64,000 nucleotides of DNA, from positions 1 to 64,000 of the forward strand of contig NZ_JAMAST010000001.1 in the NCBI RefSeq assembly GCF_023336505.1, read 5' to 3'. Positions within the stretch are counted from its first letter, which is position 1. Each line of letters opens with the position of its first letter. The notes below the pieces were generated by a model. It was not told the origin of the DNA. It saw only the letters and a list, made by a program, of their open reading frames with translations, and did not search any database. The position numbers and the translations under genes are program-made. This stretch comes from Sporolactobacillus mangiferae. Its GTDB lineage: Bacteria > Bacillota > Bacilli > Bacillales > Sporolactobacillaceae. This document shows positions 27,031 through 36,050 of this stretch, in pieces.

Positions 27031-27849
27031 TCACAACAGTTTAGCGAACCAGGCAACATAATAAGCCGCCGGGATAAAAATGGCCTGGGCAACCAAAGTA
27101 CCGATCAGTTTTGAGCCGATCATCGTTAACGAATAGCTTTTCAGATAAATATACGCGCATTCCTTTTTGGCCACTCGATCCGCCAGAACGGATGCCTTGG
27201 GATCGATAAACAGCGTCAGTAAAATGGTCGCAATTCCATTAATAATTCCTGAGGACATCACCGCGGTTTGTCCGTAATTTCCAGGGACAAGCAGCGATGC
27301 GTAGAGTGAGGCGAGCACGCCCACGGTGTAAATGGAAGTGATGGCAACATTGATCATAAAAAGACGTTTGGGAATCGTTTGAAACGTAATACCTTTCAGA
27401 TCCGAACGTTTCGGCAGACGCACACACCGAACCACTTTTTTGATCCCTTTACTATTTATCCATTTCAGGCCAAGTGATAGAATCGAACCTCTTTCGGACG
27501 TCAACTGAACGATGGCTCTGGAGAAGATACCGATAAATGTTGGAAAAAGGAGGATGCCGATAAGCACACCGACCGAAACAGCAACGATTAACAGCCGATA
27601 CTGTTCCTCAATGAAGTGAAGCGGATCGGCGTTCTCCGGAACCGCCGAGAGCAATTTGGCAGTCAGAGGCTGCTGAATCGTCGTTGAGAAACGTGAGACA
27701 ATCACCAAGGTACTGAATAATGAAATTGCCGTTGCCATTAATTTGACACGGACTCCGGATATTCGTGTTGAATAGGCAAGTGTTTCAATGGTTGTTACGA
27801 TCATCATCAATAGTGAAATGAAAATTAATCTTCCTGTTATTAGCGACAT
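27031..27849 (-). CDS. amj: Lipid II flippase Amj
   Basis: 272 residues, hydrophobic with about six membrane segments, matching the DUF2837/Amj (YdaH) family (TIETLAYSTRISGVRVKLMA; VIVSRFSTTIQQPLTAKL; FIDPKASVLADRVAKKE). Amj flips lipid II to the outer membrane face as an alternative to MurJ, and in B. subtilis is under SigM envelope-stress control. No clear ECF promoter was identified here. Confidence 0.85.
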   Translation of the reverse strand: MSLITGRLIFISLLMMIVTTIETLAYSTRISGVRVKLMATAISLFSTLVIVSRFSTTIQQPLTAKLLSAVPENADPLHFIEEQYRLLIVAVSVGVLIGILLFPTFIGIFSRAIVQLTSERGSILSLGLKWINSKGIKKVVRCVRLPKRSDLKGITFQTIPKRLFMINVAITSIYTVGVLASLYASLLVPGNYGQTAVMSSGIINGIATILLTLFIDPKASVLADRVAKKECAYIYLKSYSLTMIGSKLIGTLVAQAIFIPAAYYVAWFAKLL

Positions 27850-28310
27850 CTGCTGACCCTCTCATCAAAATATATTGATTCACGCATTGTAATTTTTCTG
27901 ATTGTTTTTTCTGTTCATACACACTTTAATTGCGGACGATATATGCACTTACGGAACACGACAGAGCACACCGTCATCCGTGCCACATATCAAATGAACT
28001 TTTTCTAAAGTGATCATATCATTGCCTTGAAGCAATGGAACAAATGACGGCTTATTTACTCAATCAGACAATGGCTGCACTAAGAGATCCTATGCATGAA
28101 TAAATGAATTTCAGTAGCAAGGATCTTAACATTTCCGTAGGAGTCGCTGAATCTCGCCCACTTCTATTTCTCAACCCAACAGCACCAAACAGTCTACGTT
28201 CTTTCAAACAAGTGTAATAAGTATATCATGGTCTTCATCATTGATTAATCCCCGAACAGCAAATAAGGCAACGAATGACTTATAGAAAGAATAAGAAATG
28301 AGGGGCTGTA
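27850..28310. other. Intergenic region upstream of response regulator
   Basis: About 460 bp separate amj and the two-component operon, which are divergent. No coding frame with a ribosome site, no clear hairpin terminator and no recognised riboswitch were seen. Confidence 0.5.
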
Positions 28311-28991
28311 ATGAAAGTATTGCTTGCTGAGGACGACCTGCGATTAGGAAAACTGATCATGAAGATGTTAAAAAAAGAACAATACACCGCTGACTGGGTC
28401 GAAGACGGTAGAGAAGCGTACGTGCATGCATTGACTGGCGATTATGATGTAATCATTCTCGACTGGATGCTGCCAGAGCAAAGTGGTATCCAGGTCAGTC
28501 AATCATTAAGAAAAGAAGACTATAAAGGAGCCATCCTGATGCTGACTGCACGTGACGCACTCGAAGATCGGGTCAATGGACTTGATGCTGGCGCAGATGA
28601 CTATATGGCGAAGCCCTTTGCTTTTGAAGAACTCTTCGCTCGGATGCGCTCGCTTGGTCGGCGAACGATTTATCCGATTGAGCACACGATCATCACAACG
28701 CATGATTTGTTTATCGATTTAAGTAGTCATGTGATAAAAAAAGGAGACGAAACTCTTTCGCTTACGTCTCGTGAATTTCAGTTATTGATTTATCTTGTTA
28801 AAAACAGTGGCAGGGTGCTTTCAAAAGAAATGATATTATCGAAAGTTTGGGAAACGCACGGCGATGTCACCTTCAATACCATGGAAGCATATGTGAAACT
28901 TCTGCGCAAAAAGCTTGGCCAAACAAAACAGAACAGTTATATCAAAACTGTGCGCGGCTCGGGGTACATGTGGGAGGACCGGCATGTTTAA
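28311..28991 (+). CDS. OmpR-family response regulator
   Basis: 226 residues. Receiver domain with acidic pair (LLAEDDLRL), phospho-Asp in DYDVIILDWMLPEQSG, Thr in MLTARDA and Lys in YMAKPFAFEEL, then a winged-helix domain (LTSREFQLLIYLVKNSGRVLSKEMILSKVW). Overlaps the kinase gene by 8 bp. Likely controls the convergent flavoprotein operon and/or the DUF2231 gene. Confidence 0.95.
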   Translation: MKVLLAEDDLRLGKLIMKMLKKEQYTADWVEDGREAYVHALTGDYDVIILDWMLPEQSGIQVSQSLRKEDYKGAILMLTARDALEDRVNGLDAGADDYMAKPFAFEELFARMRSLGRRTIYPIEHTIITTHDLFIDLSSHVIKKGDETLSLTSREFQLLIYLVKNSGRVLSKEMILSKVWETHGDVTFNTMEAYVKLLRKKLGQTKQNSYIKTVRGSGYMWEDRHV

Positions 28992-30249
28992 GAAACTGCA
29001 GCGAAAACTAACGCTTACTTACAGCCTGTGGTTCTTCCTCACACTTGCTACTCTCTTTATCATTCTGTTTTTCGTATTTAAGAATATGATCTATCAATCC
29101 GTAAGCTGGCAAGTTGAGGATATTGCACGTGATCAGGCCATTGAATTTGCACACGAGCATCATCTTGAGGGAGGTCATCTCAGACGTTCCCTTTATTTGT
29201 CTGCCTATCTTTCAAAAAGCGGTAAAGATATCGTTTATCGGGGAAGCATGCCGGATCAACTTCGCAATGATTTAACCACGCACATCGCAAATGAAAAGAC
29301 ATCAGGATTAATCCGCGTTCACGAATCTGACGGAAAACCGAATTTGCTGATCTACGCCATTGCGCCAGTTACAGAAAATGGACGAACTAATGGCTTCATT
29401 GCTATTGCAAAAGGAATTCTCGGTCCGCATGAATTAATTGAAAGGTGGTTCTGGCTGCTTTTTTTACTGAGTCTTCTGACTGGCTTTTTAGCCTTGCTGG
29501 TCGCTCATTTTCTTGCCCGTCGAGCTGTTCTCCCCATGAAACGTAATTATGAAAAACAAAAAGCATTCGTGGCTGATGCAAGTCATGAAATGCGAACGCC
29601 GCTCAGTGTCTTTTCAGCAGGCCTGGAGTATATAGAGGCGGAGGACAACCGTTCTTTATCTGATTCTTCAAAAGAAACTATTGCTGATCTGAAAGATGAA
29701 ATCCGGGATATGAACACATTGATCAGTCATCTGCTCACGCTTGCCGCGGCTGATCAAGAATTGACACAAAAGCGAGCAGATTTTCGATTAAACCAGTGGC
29801 TGGAACCCATTGTCACTTACTATGCGCATAGGGGGCAACTTGAAAAAAAATCTTTCAACAGCCACTGGCCTCACCAACCATTGAATATCCATGCCAATCC
29901 TATTGAAATCAAGCAACTACTTATGATTTTTCTGGATAATGCTTTTAATTACACAAAGCAAGGAGATCATATTTCATTACAAATAGAATCTGTTGCAAAA
30001 GATGCTGACTTGCTCTTTATCATAAAAGATACAGGCATCGGTATACCGGAAACGGAACAACAGCACATTTTTGAACGATTTTATCGGGTAGAAAAAGAAC
30101 GGGCACGCAAGAACGGTGGCAGCGGATTAGGTTTGTCAATCGCGCAGAAAATCATTGAATCCTACCACGGCAGCATCAGTCTTGACAGCGGCTTTCATTC
30201 AGGATCGGTTTTCAAAGTAGTGCTGCCGATTCTGAAAAAGCGTGAATAA
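28984..30249 (+). CDS. Membrane sensor histidine kinase
   Basis: About 421 residues from the ATG at 28984 (GGGAGGA upstream). Two membrane helices (residues ~14-38 and ~157-180) bracket a ~120-residue extracytoplasmic sensor. The H box is FVADASHEMRTPLSVF, followed by N box (IFLDNAFNYTKQ), G1 (KDTGIGIPE), F box and G2 (GGSGLGLSIAQKI). Partner of the response regulator. Confidence 0.95.
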   Translation: MFKKLQRKLTLTYSLWFFLTLATLFIILFFVFKNMIYQSVSWQVEDIARDQAIEFAHEHHLEGGHLRRSLYLSAYLSKSGKDIVYRGSMPDQLRNDLTTHIANEKTSGLIRVHESDGKPNLLIYAIAPVTENGRTNGFIAIAKGILGPHELIERWFWLLFLLSLLTGFLALLVAHFLARRAVLPMKRNYEKQKAFVADASHEMRTPLSVFSAGLEYIEAEDNRSLSDSSKETIADLKDEIRDMNTLISHLLTLAAADQELTQKRADFRLNQWLEPIVTYYAHRGQLEKKSFNSHWPHQPLNIHANPIEIKQLLMIFLDNAFNYTKQGDHISLQIESVAKDADLLFIIKDTGIGIPETEQQHIFERFYRVEKERARKNGGSGLGLSIAQKIIESYHGSISLDSGFHSGSVFKVVLPILKKRE

Positions 30250-30307
30250 TTCAGTTCATTTTCAGTTGGTTGTTATACACTTGCCCTACTTAAAGGAGAT
30301 GATTGAA

Positions 30308-30754
30308 TTGTTCGAAATACCGCTCCATCCTCTGATTGTTCATTTTCCCATCGCTCTTCTGTTATTGGGTTCTATTCTTCAGATTCTTTCTTTATGGAAA
30401 CGAGATTTTTTTGACAAAACAGCACTGCTGCTACTTTCACTAGGCTTACTTTCCGGAATTGCCGCGTTTCTTACCGGAGACGGGGCTGAACGCTTCGCAC
30501 GTGAACATTGGGGCAATGCTTACCGCTCGCTCGTTGAAACCCACCAATTTTATGCAGCAGCGACACTTCTTTTATTCAGCATCGCCATTGTCTTAAGGCT
30601 GCTTTATTTTATTGTTCCAAAAAAGATTTTCGCAGTATTGATACCGATTTTTTGTATTTTAGGGTCGATCATGCTGGCGCTTACCGGTCATTATGGCGGG
30701 CAGATGGTTTATGTTCAGAAACATGCTGAATTGCTGCCGTTATTGCCTCAGTAA
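30308..30754 (+). CDS. DUF2231 membrane protein
   Basis: About 148 residues with four hydrophobic segments. Conserved histidines appear in the family positions: IPLHPLIVHFPIALLLL at the N-terminus, VETHQFYAA in the middle and LTGHYGGQMVY near the end. DUF2231 proteins often accompany redox or heme proteins, and the histidines are candidate heme ligands (inference). TTG at 30308 is placed by AAAGGAG nine nt upstream; the in-frame ATG at 30299 sits directly on the ribosome site. It follows the kinase and is probably its operon partner. Confidence 0.75.
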   Translation: MFEIPLHPLIVHFPIALLLLGSILQILSLWKRDFFDKTALLLLSLGLLSGIAAFLTGDGAERFAREHWGNAYRSLVETHQFYAAATLLLFSIAIVLRLLYFIVPKKIFAVLIPIFCILGSIMLALTGHYGGQMVYVQKHAELLPLLPQ

Positions 30755-30804
30755 CATCCCCATAACCTGCAGCTCAATTAATGGATAACTTTTATATAAC
30801 TCGG

Positions 30805-30849
30805 AAAAAGCTGTCTCGCCAATGAGTAACTATGACGAGGCAGCTTTTT
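30805..30849. terminator. Bidirectional terminator between convergent operons
   Basis: AAAAAGCTGTCTCG (30805-30818) pairs with CGAGGCAGCTTTTT (30836-30849) and gives T runs in both directions. Confidence 0.85.
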
Positions 30850-30866
30850 CGTTATTCAAATTCAGA

Positions 30867-31757
30867 TCACCGCCGTGCTGCACCATGGATGGGCGCACGA
30901 TTCATTTTTGAAGCAGCGAGTTTAAGCAAATTGGAAATAAACAACCCGATGAACAGATACGTTAATCTGCTCACGAGTAGAAAAGCGGCGCAGCTGACCA
31001 TTGAAACGATACAGCCGAACAAAATCTGCTCTCGATACTTTGCTGGTGACGTGGGCGGATCAGTCAGCATAAAAAAAGAGAGAAACAAGGCGGCATTGAT
31101 ATAGGGCGTTCGCAGCACATCTCCTGCACCTGCACTGTTAAGAATTCCCGCAATAAGAAAAAAAATCATATATGTTGCCAGAAAAGCAAAAACGAGTGGC
31201 AGTTTGTTGATCCGACTGGCAATAAACATGCCAAATAAAATCATGATTATGGCACACCATGATGGAATCATCGATAAACCGATCCACCAGCTCTCTCCAG
31301 TTGAAAATAATATCGCACTGATAAATAAACCGACCGCTGCCGGATTAAGCAGCGGCCTCCTTTTGTCCTTCAGTAGATGTTTTGAAAGTAAAGCAATGAT
31401 TGTTGTCATCATAACGTAGAACCATGGGGTTGCGGGGCTGAGTATGCCGCCAACGATGATTCCGGTTATCAACGCACCATCTGGAAAATGCCATGGACGG
31501 TTCATTAAATACATGACTAAATAGTCAAACAGAATCCCGGTAATGATTGCCAACAATCCATTTTTGATACCTGAGACTCCTCCTGCGTAAGAAGCACCGA
31601 CTAAGGTAAGAATAACCAAAAAGATTACCACGGCCCCCTTTGGGGACTTTAGAAATTTTTGCAAAGAAGATCTTTTCCTTAACACTTTTCTATGTTCAGC
31701 AGGGCGTTCTGACGAAATACTTTTTTCTCGAAGGATCGGTCGATCAATACGTTCCAT
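30867..31757 (-). CDS. RnfD/NqrB-like membrane protein
   Basis: 296 residues, about ten hydrophobic segments. Family landmarks: GGILSPATPWFYVMMTTIIALLSKHLL, the RPLLNPAAVGLF loop and FMLTDPPTSPAKY. RnfD and NqrB are the FMN-carrying membrane subunits of ion-pumping electron-transport complexes; standalone copies occur in ApbE-flavinylated systems. The ATG at 31757 follows AAGGAG, which places the start inside the apbE 3' end (79-nt overlap). I see no obvious DxxSGAT motif in this protein. Confidence 0.85.
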   Translation of the reverse strand: MERIDRPILREKSISSERPAEHRKVLRKRSSLQKFLKSPKGAVVIFLVILTLVGASYAGGVSGIKNGLLAIITGILFDYLVMYLMNRPWHFPDGALITGIIVGGILSPATPWFYVMMTTIIALLSKHLLKDKRRPLLNPAAVGLFISAILFSTGESWWIGLSMIPSWCAIIMILFGMFIASRINKLPLVFAFLATYMIFFLIAGILNSAGAGDVLRTPYINAALFLSFFMLTDPPTSPAKYREQILFGCIVSMVSCAAFLLVSRLTYLFIGLFISNLLKLAASKMNRAPIHGAARR

Positions 31758-32665
31758 AACAAGTTCTCCTTAAATTTTTGTGTGAAAAATTGATTCGCAG
31801 TATGCGTAATCATTAGGCAATCAAAACCTAGCTCCTCCATCTTATTCATGCCACGTTCCAGTCCCAATACATAGGCGGTAGTTGAAAACGCATCCGCAAG
31901 CATAGCAAACGGCGCCACGACAGTACAGCTTGATAGCCCGCGCGGTGATTGGTGTGTATTGGGTTTGAACAAGTGACTTTCTTCTGAATTCGGGTGCATA
32001 CGCCGTTCATAATTCCCTGATGTACAAATTGCGCCTTGTCTCATACAAACAATGCCTACGCATTGTTCTCGATGAAAAGGGTCGCGAATTCCTATTCTCC
32101 ACGGTTCCTTTTGATCGTTGTTTCCACTTACGTAAATATCACCACCGGCATTGATTAGAAAATTCGCCAATCCCGCCTGTTTCATTGCATTCGCGGTCAG
32201 ATCAACCGCCATCCCTTTTACTACCGCATTAAGATCAATCACAAGTGCCCGTTTCAGGTAGATATAACGATCACCTATCAATTCAATATCATGGTAATCG
32301 ACATCTGCACTATCGGCAAAGGACGAGGAAATGCTTTGTCCGTGTAAGTAATTACGATTAAATCCCCGCAGTTCCATCGCTCTTCCGATCGTTGGATCAA
32401 AAGCACCATCAGACTCCTTTGCAACCTCCAAGGCAAACGATACCGCATGATACAAAAGTGGTGAAACCGGAACCGGTTCTCTAGTATGCCTGCAAAGACG
32501 CATGAGTTCACTGTCTGATTCAAAACGGCTGCACACATGCTCAACATAGTAGAAATTTTCGACGGATTGGTTAATGATCGCATCAATCTGCTCGGGGGGT
32601 TTATCGGAAACCACTTTAATTGTAATCAGTGTGTCCATGCCGATAAATCGTCGTTCAAATTCCAC
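31679..32665 (-). CDS. apbE: FAD:protein FMN transferase (ApbE family)
   Basis: 328 residues. ApbE signatures: GMDTLITIKV at the N-terminus, DGAFDPTIG near residue 90, DLNAVVKGMAVD near 150, NFLINAGGDIYVSG near 175 and the metal/active-site region LSSCTVVAPFAMLADAFSTTAYVLG near 260. ApbE moves FMN from FAD onto a Thr/Ser of target proteins outside the membrane; the DxxSGAT motif in the upstream gene product is a ready target. GTG start at 32665 follows AGAGGAGG. No clear lipobox, so membrane anchoring is uncertain. Confidence 0.9.
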   Translation of the reverse strand: MEFERRFIGMDTLITIKVVSDKPPEQIDAIINQSVENFYYVEHVCSRFESDSELMRLCRHTREPVPVSPLLYHAVSFALEVAKESDGAFDPTIGRAMELRGFNRNYLHGQSISSSFADSADVDYHDIELIGDRYIYLKRALVIDLNAVVKGMAVDLTANAMKQAGLANFLINAGGDIYVSGNNDQKEPWRIGIRDPFHREQCVGIVCMRQGAICTSGNYERRMHPNSEESHLFKPNTHQSPRGLSSCTVVAPFAMLADAFSTTAYVLGLERGMNKMEELGFDCLMITHTANQFFTQKFKENLLWNVLIDRSFEKKVFRQNALLNIEKC

Positions 32666-32681
32666 GAATTGAAGCCTCCTC

Positions 32682-33155
32682 TTAGCTCTGCGCCTGAGAT
32701 AATGCGTTTGTCACTGCAGCGATAAAGTCGTTGGTACTCTCAGTTGCGCCAGACACATGATCAACGTTCGAACTTTGACGGGCAATCACTTGAGCTGGAA
32801 GTTGCTCAATTTTTGATTTGGGATATGAGGTTGTGCAATCAGTGATTTGGACACGTGTTATTTTCCCGTTCTTTATAGTCACACTGACCGCGACAGAACC
32901 GATTCGATTCATGCCTTCCCCGGAATAAGTACCGTCCTTATACTTTGTATTTGCTGAATTTGAGCGATGATCTGCCTGGCCATCCTTTTGCGTATTCTGA
33001 TGTTTTTTTGCAAGCGATTCCTGTGCATGCGTACCAGTCACACTTGCGTTTGATGCCAATGAATTTTGTTGGTCAGTGACTACATAGCCTGCAGCGTAGG
33101 TAATTCCAATCGCTGCTGTGCATAAAGCAACCCATTTAGAACTAGGTCTGCTCAT
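32682..33155 (-). CDS. Membrane-anchored FMN-binding domain protein
   Basis: 157 residues. The N-terminus (SRPSSKWVALCTAAIGITYAAGYVV) is a signal anchor, followed by a ~45-residue polar Ser/Asn/Gln linker and an FMN-binding domain from about residue 71 (YKDGTYSGEGMNRIGSVAVSV..IKNGKITRVQITD). Asp132-His-Val-Ser-Gly-Ala-Thr138 fits the ApbE flavinylation consensus, so Thr138 should carry covalent FMN. First gene of an operon with apbE (16 bp gap) and the RnfD-like gene. AAAGGAGG precedes the ATG. Confidence 0.9.
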   Translation of the reverse strand: MSRPSSKWVALCTAAIGITYAAGYVVTDQQNSLASNASVTGTHAQESLAKKHQNTQKDGQADHRSNSANTKYKDGTYSGEGMNRIGSVAVSVTIKNGKITRVQITDCTTSYPKSKIEQLPAQVIARQSSNVDHVSGATESTNDFIAAVTNALSQAQS

Positions 33156-33276
33156 AATATCCTCCTTTTTTGACGGAAATTCATGTACCGTTACAGTAGA
33201 TGTTGCGAATCTGTTAAAATATTTTTTAAAAACATTCCATTTACTTACCCTACATCGCAAAACTGAAAATCAACTG

Positions 33277-33307
33277 AAAAACGCCCATCAAATAGATGGA
33301 CGCTTTT
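33277..33307 (-). terminator. Terminator after L,D-transpeptidase gene
   Basis: On the minus strand AAAAGCGTCCATC, short loop, GATGGGCGTTTTT, a good stem with T run between the transpeptidase stop and the flavoprotein operon. Confidence 0.75.
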
Positions 33308-33327
33308 CTAATGATCACTTTGTCAGA

Positions 33328-34710
33328 TCAGTAAATAATAACGGGTTCATTCTGATCCAAATTGTCATAAACCTGCTTCATAATTCCTGGTGGTGTGTTC
33401 ACGCACCCCCCAGAACCATGCGTCAGATACGCAGTTTTTTTCCAGTTTTTTCTCCACTTGGCATCATGGAAACCGCAACCGCTCATTGTAAACGGAGCCC
33501 AGTAATTGACTTTCACCGAATAATTAGGGTTGCCTGCCTCGCTGCCTTCGAGAGTAGAGGGCGACTCCTTATACATAATGTACCAGAGACCTTTCGGTGT
33601 ATCTTCATTCGTATCATGCCGTCCGGTAACGACATGTGTTGAAACAACCAGTTTTCCATTTTTATAAATCCAGATTTTCTGTTCAGAAATTGACACTTCT
33701 GCATAGGTATTGCCAATCCCGTGATTTGTCGTATTATGGTAACCAATTCCATACGTGCTGTAACCGACGCCGTATACGTTGTAGGCCTTTATATCCGTTT
33801 TCCCTTGCTCAAAGGCCTTCTCAATACGTTCTGTTTCCTTGCTGACATTCAGCGCCCATCCGTATGACTGTCCTTGCACGGATATGACCTTCCCTGTGTG
33901 GGTCCTAAAAGAGAATTTCTTATTGAGTGTTGACTGATTCTTGTTGATCTCGGAGATTCTTGCTTTTAACTCATTTGAGTCAATACGAATTTTCTGATCA
34001 GAAGAAGCAGTTGCCTTCTTGATCAGTTCATCGGCTTTTAAAGCATATGTCTTGTCCTGAACTTTATAATTGATTGTACGGGTCATCAGAGACTTGAGTG
34101 CTGATATCTCATGCTTTACTGTTTTACTGTCAGCTTTAATTGGAACAAGCAGGGACTCATCCAGATGTATTTCACTGTTGTACTCCTGCTGATCATAGGC
34201 ATGCATCATCTTTTTAATATCATATTTTTTCCCTGGCTCACTTTTCGACACGCCGATTTTGCCATTTTCCAGATACGCATAGGCATCTTTTGGCGCTTTC
34301 AAGTGTTTATTCAGGCGATTTAACTCGTTTTCCAACAGCTTCTTTAATGTTTGCGACCGATAACTGCCTTCACTTCTCGGATTGAGCGTATAGGTCTGCC
34401 TGGTTGATGACGGCAGCCATGTTCGCTGTTTCTGAAAAATACGTTTAACTGCAGGCAGGTCTTCAGAACCAAATTCAGACTTTAAATTTTTCCCGTTGAC
34501 CACCCGTTTCTTTCCAATATAGACATCGTTTTTCAAAGTTTGTCCGGATAATTTAGCCAACGCCTGCTCAGGGGTTAAATGGCCCACATTCACTCCGTTA
34601 ATGGTGATATGAGCATTAAACCGATTGGCCTGAATGTAACTGATCACTCCAAAAACCAGCACAGCAAGAGCAAGCACGCAGCTGCCAATGATTACATAAC
34701 GTTTACGAAT
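33328..34710 (-). CDS. L,D-transpeptidase with PG-binding domain
   Basis: About 460 residues: N-terminal membrane anchor (YVIIGSCVLALAVLVFGVIS), peptidoglycan-binding-4-like repeats (NGVNVGHLTPEQALAKL..), then a C-terminal YkuD domain with the active site LTHGSGGCVNTP, the catalytic Cys being in GGCVN. It cross-links peptidoglycan 3-3 outside the cell. A TGA lies just upstream of the anchor and no ATG/GTG/TTG precedes the charged RKRY stretch. GAGGTGA is followed six nt later by ATT at 34710, which I take as the start. The first normal codon (GTG, 34677) would cut into the anchor and has no ribosome site. Confidence 0.85.
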   Translation of the reverse strand: MRKRYVIIGSCVLALAVLVFGVISYIQANRFNAHITINGVNVGHLTPEQALAKLSGQTLKNDVYIGKKRVVNGKNLKSEFGSEDLPAVKRIFQKQRTWLPSSTRQTYTLNPRSEGSYRSQTLKKLLENELNRLNKHLKAPKDAYAYLENGKIGVSKSEPGKKYDIKKMMHAYDQQEYNSEIHLDESLLVPIKADSKTVKHEISALKSLMTRTINYKVQDKTYALKADELIKKATASSDQKIRIDSNELKARISEINKNQSTLNKKFSFRTHTGKVISVQGQSYGWALNVSKETERIEKAFEQGKTDIKAYNVYGVGYSTYGIGYHNTTNHGIGNTYAEVSISEQKIWIYKNGKLVVSTHVVTGRHDTNEDTPKGLWYIMYKESPSTLEGSEAGNPNYSVKVNYWAPFTMSGCGFHDAKWRKNWKKTAYLTHGSGGCVNTPPGIMKQVYDNLDQNEPVIIY

Positions 34711-34937
34711 GATGGCTCACCTCAAAAACAATCAGTTTATCATGCAACGTTCCATAATATGAATGAAATTCATAAAAATTCATTATCTATAAGATAAATG
34801 AGTTTCTAGTTTTTAACAAGAATTTATTAATAGAGAAATTTCTGACCTTTTGATGATCGATTGATTGCCCGATTCATTTGTTAGACGATGGAAAATGAGC
34901 ATGCTAAACTAAAAATGGACGAAGGAGGAGAAGATTC

Positions 34938-35777
34938 ATGACCACTATTCCGCAAATCACATTAAATGATGGATTGGTACTTCCGGCAATTGGTTTTGGG
35001 ACCTATAAATTAAATGGTGCATCTGGCATTAATACTCTGCTGAGTGCCATTGACACCGGGTACCGTTTACTTGATTCAGCGTTTAATTATGAAAATGAAG
35101 GGGCACTGGGCGCAGCGGTTCGCCGCAGTTCAGTGCCGCGCGAAGAACTTATCATTACCTCCAAGCTTCCCGGACGTCATCATCAATATAAGGAAGCACT
35201 TGTGACCATTCAGGAATCGCTTTTTCGAGCAGGTCTGGACTATTTTGACCTCTATTTAATTCATTGGCCGAACCCGAGCAAAGATCTCTACGTTGAAGCC
35301 TGGCAAGCATTAATTGATGCAAAGAGATGGGGTCTTATTCGTTCAATTGGTGTTTCCAATTTTCTTCCTGGGCACCTGGACCGCATCATTAAAGAGACCG
35401 GTGTTGTGCCAAGTATTAACCAGGTGGAGCTGCATCCTTATTTTTCACAGGAAGAACAGCGTGCTTATGATAACGAACATGGGATTGTGACCGAATCGTG
35501 GAGTCCGCTCGGACGCGCAAACACATTGCTTCAAGATCCGGCGATCCGAAAAATTGCTGATGCCCACGATAAATCAATTCCACAGATTATTTTGCGCTGG
35601 CATATTCAGCTTGGTGCACTCCCGCTGCCAAAGTCCTCATCGCCAAAACGTCAGCTTGACAATCTTTCACTATTTGATTTCACGCTCAGTGCTGAAGAAA
35701 TGCAAACAATCAATGCGCTGAGCAAGCCAGATGGTCGCACACACGATCAAGACCCCGCACGTTATGAAGAGTTTTGA
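34938..35777 (+). CDS. Aldo/keto reductase
   Basis: 279 residues with the AKR tetrad visible: Asp/Tyr in YRLLDSAFNYENEG, Lys in IITSKLPGRHH and His in YLIHWPNPS; the NADPH loop is LPLPKSSSPKRQLDNL. A typical bacterial AKR5-type reductase (YtbE/YvgN-like) for small aldehydes such as methylglyoxal. GGAGGAG precedes the ATG. Single gene with its own terminator. Confidence 0.9.
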   Translation: MTTIPQITLNDGLVLPAIGFGTYKLNGASGINTLLSAIDTGYRLLDSAFNYENEGALGAAVRRSSVPREELIITSKLPGRHHQYKEALVTIQESLFRAGLDYFDLYLIHWPNPSKDLYVEAWQALIDAKRWGLIRSIGVSNFLPGHLDRIIKETGVVPSINQVELHPYFSQEEQRAYDNEHGIVTESWSPLGRANTLLQDPAIRKIADAHDKSIPQIILRWHIQLGALPLPKSSSPKRQLDNLSLFDFTLSAEEMQTINALSKPDGRTHDQDPARYEEF

Positions 35778-35787
35778 TGATCTGAAA

Positions 35788-35824
35788 AAGGCCGGCTGGA
35801 CACATGTCTGACCGGTTTTTTTAC
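35788..35824 (+). terminator. Terminator after aldo/keto reductase
   Basis: CCGG-CTGGACA-CA-TGTCTGA-CCGG imperfect stem followed by seven T. Confidence 0.65.
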
Positions 35825-36050
35825 AAGAGAAAAAAGTATACGATTTTGCCCAGTAAGCAACTAGCAAACCATACAATATCTAAGCATCAAAGATGAAACA
35901 GCATGCTTTTTCTGAGACAGCTCCTTTATTCATCCCTTGCATTCAAAAAAACACGAATATCAGGAACGTATGTTCTTCATTTTGTCAGCTGTTTATTTCT
36001 CCATCAATCATCGTTACATCAACGCCGTGGTCATTTGATGATCAATAAAT

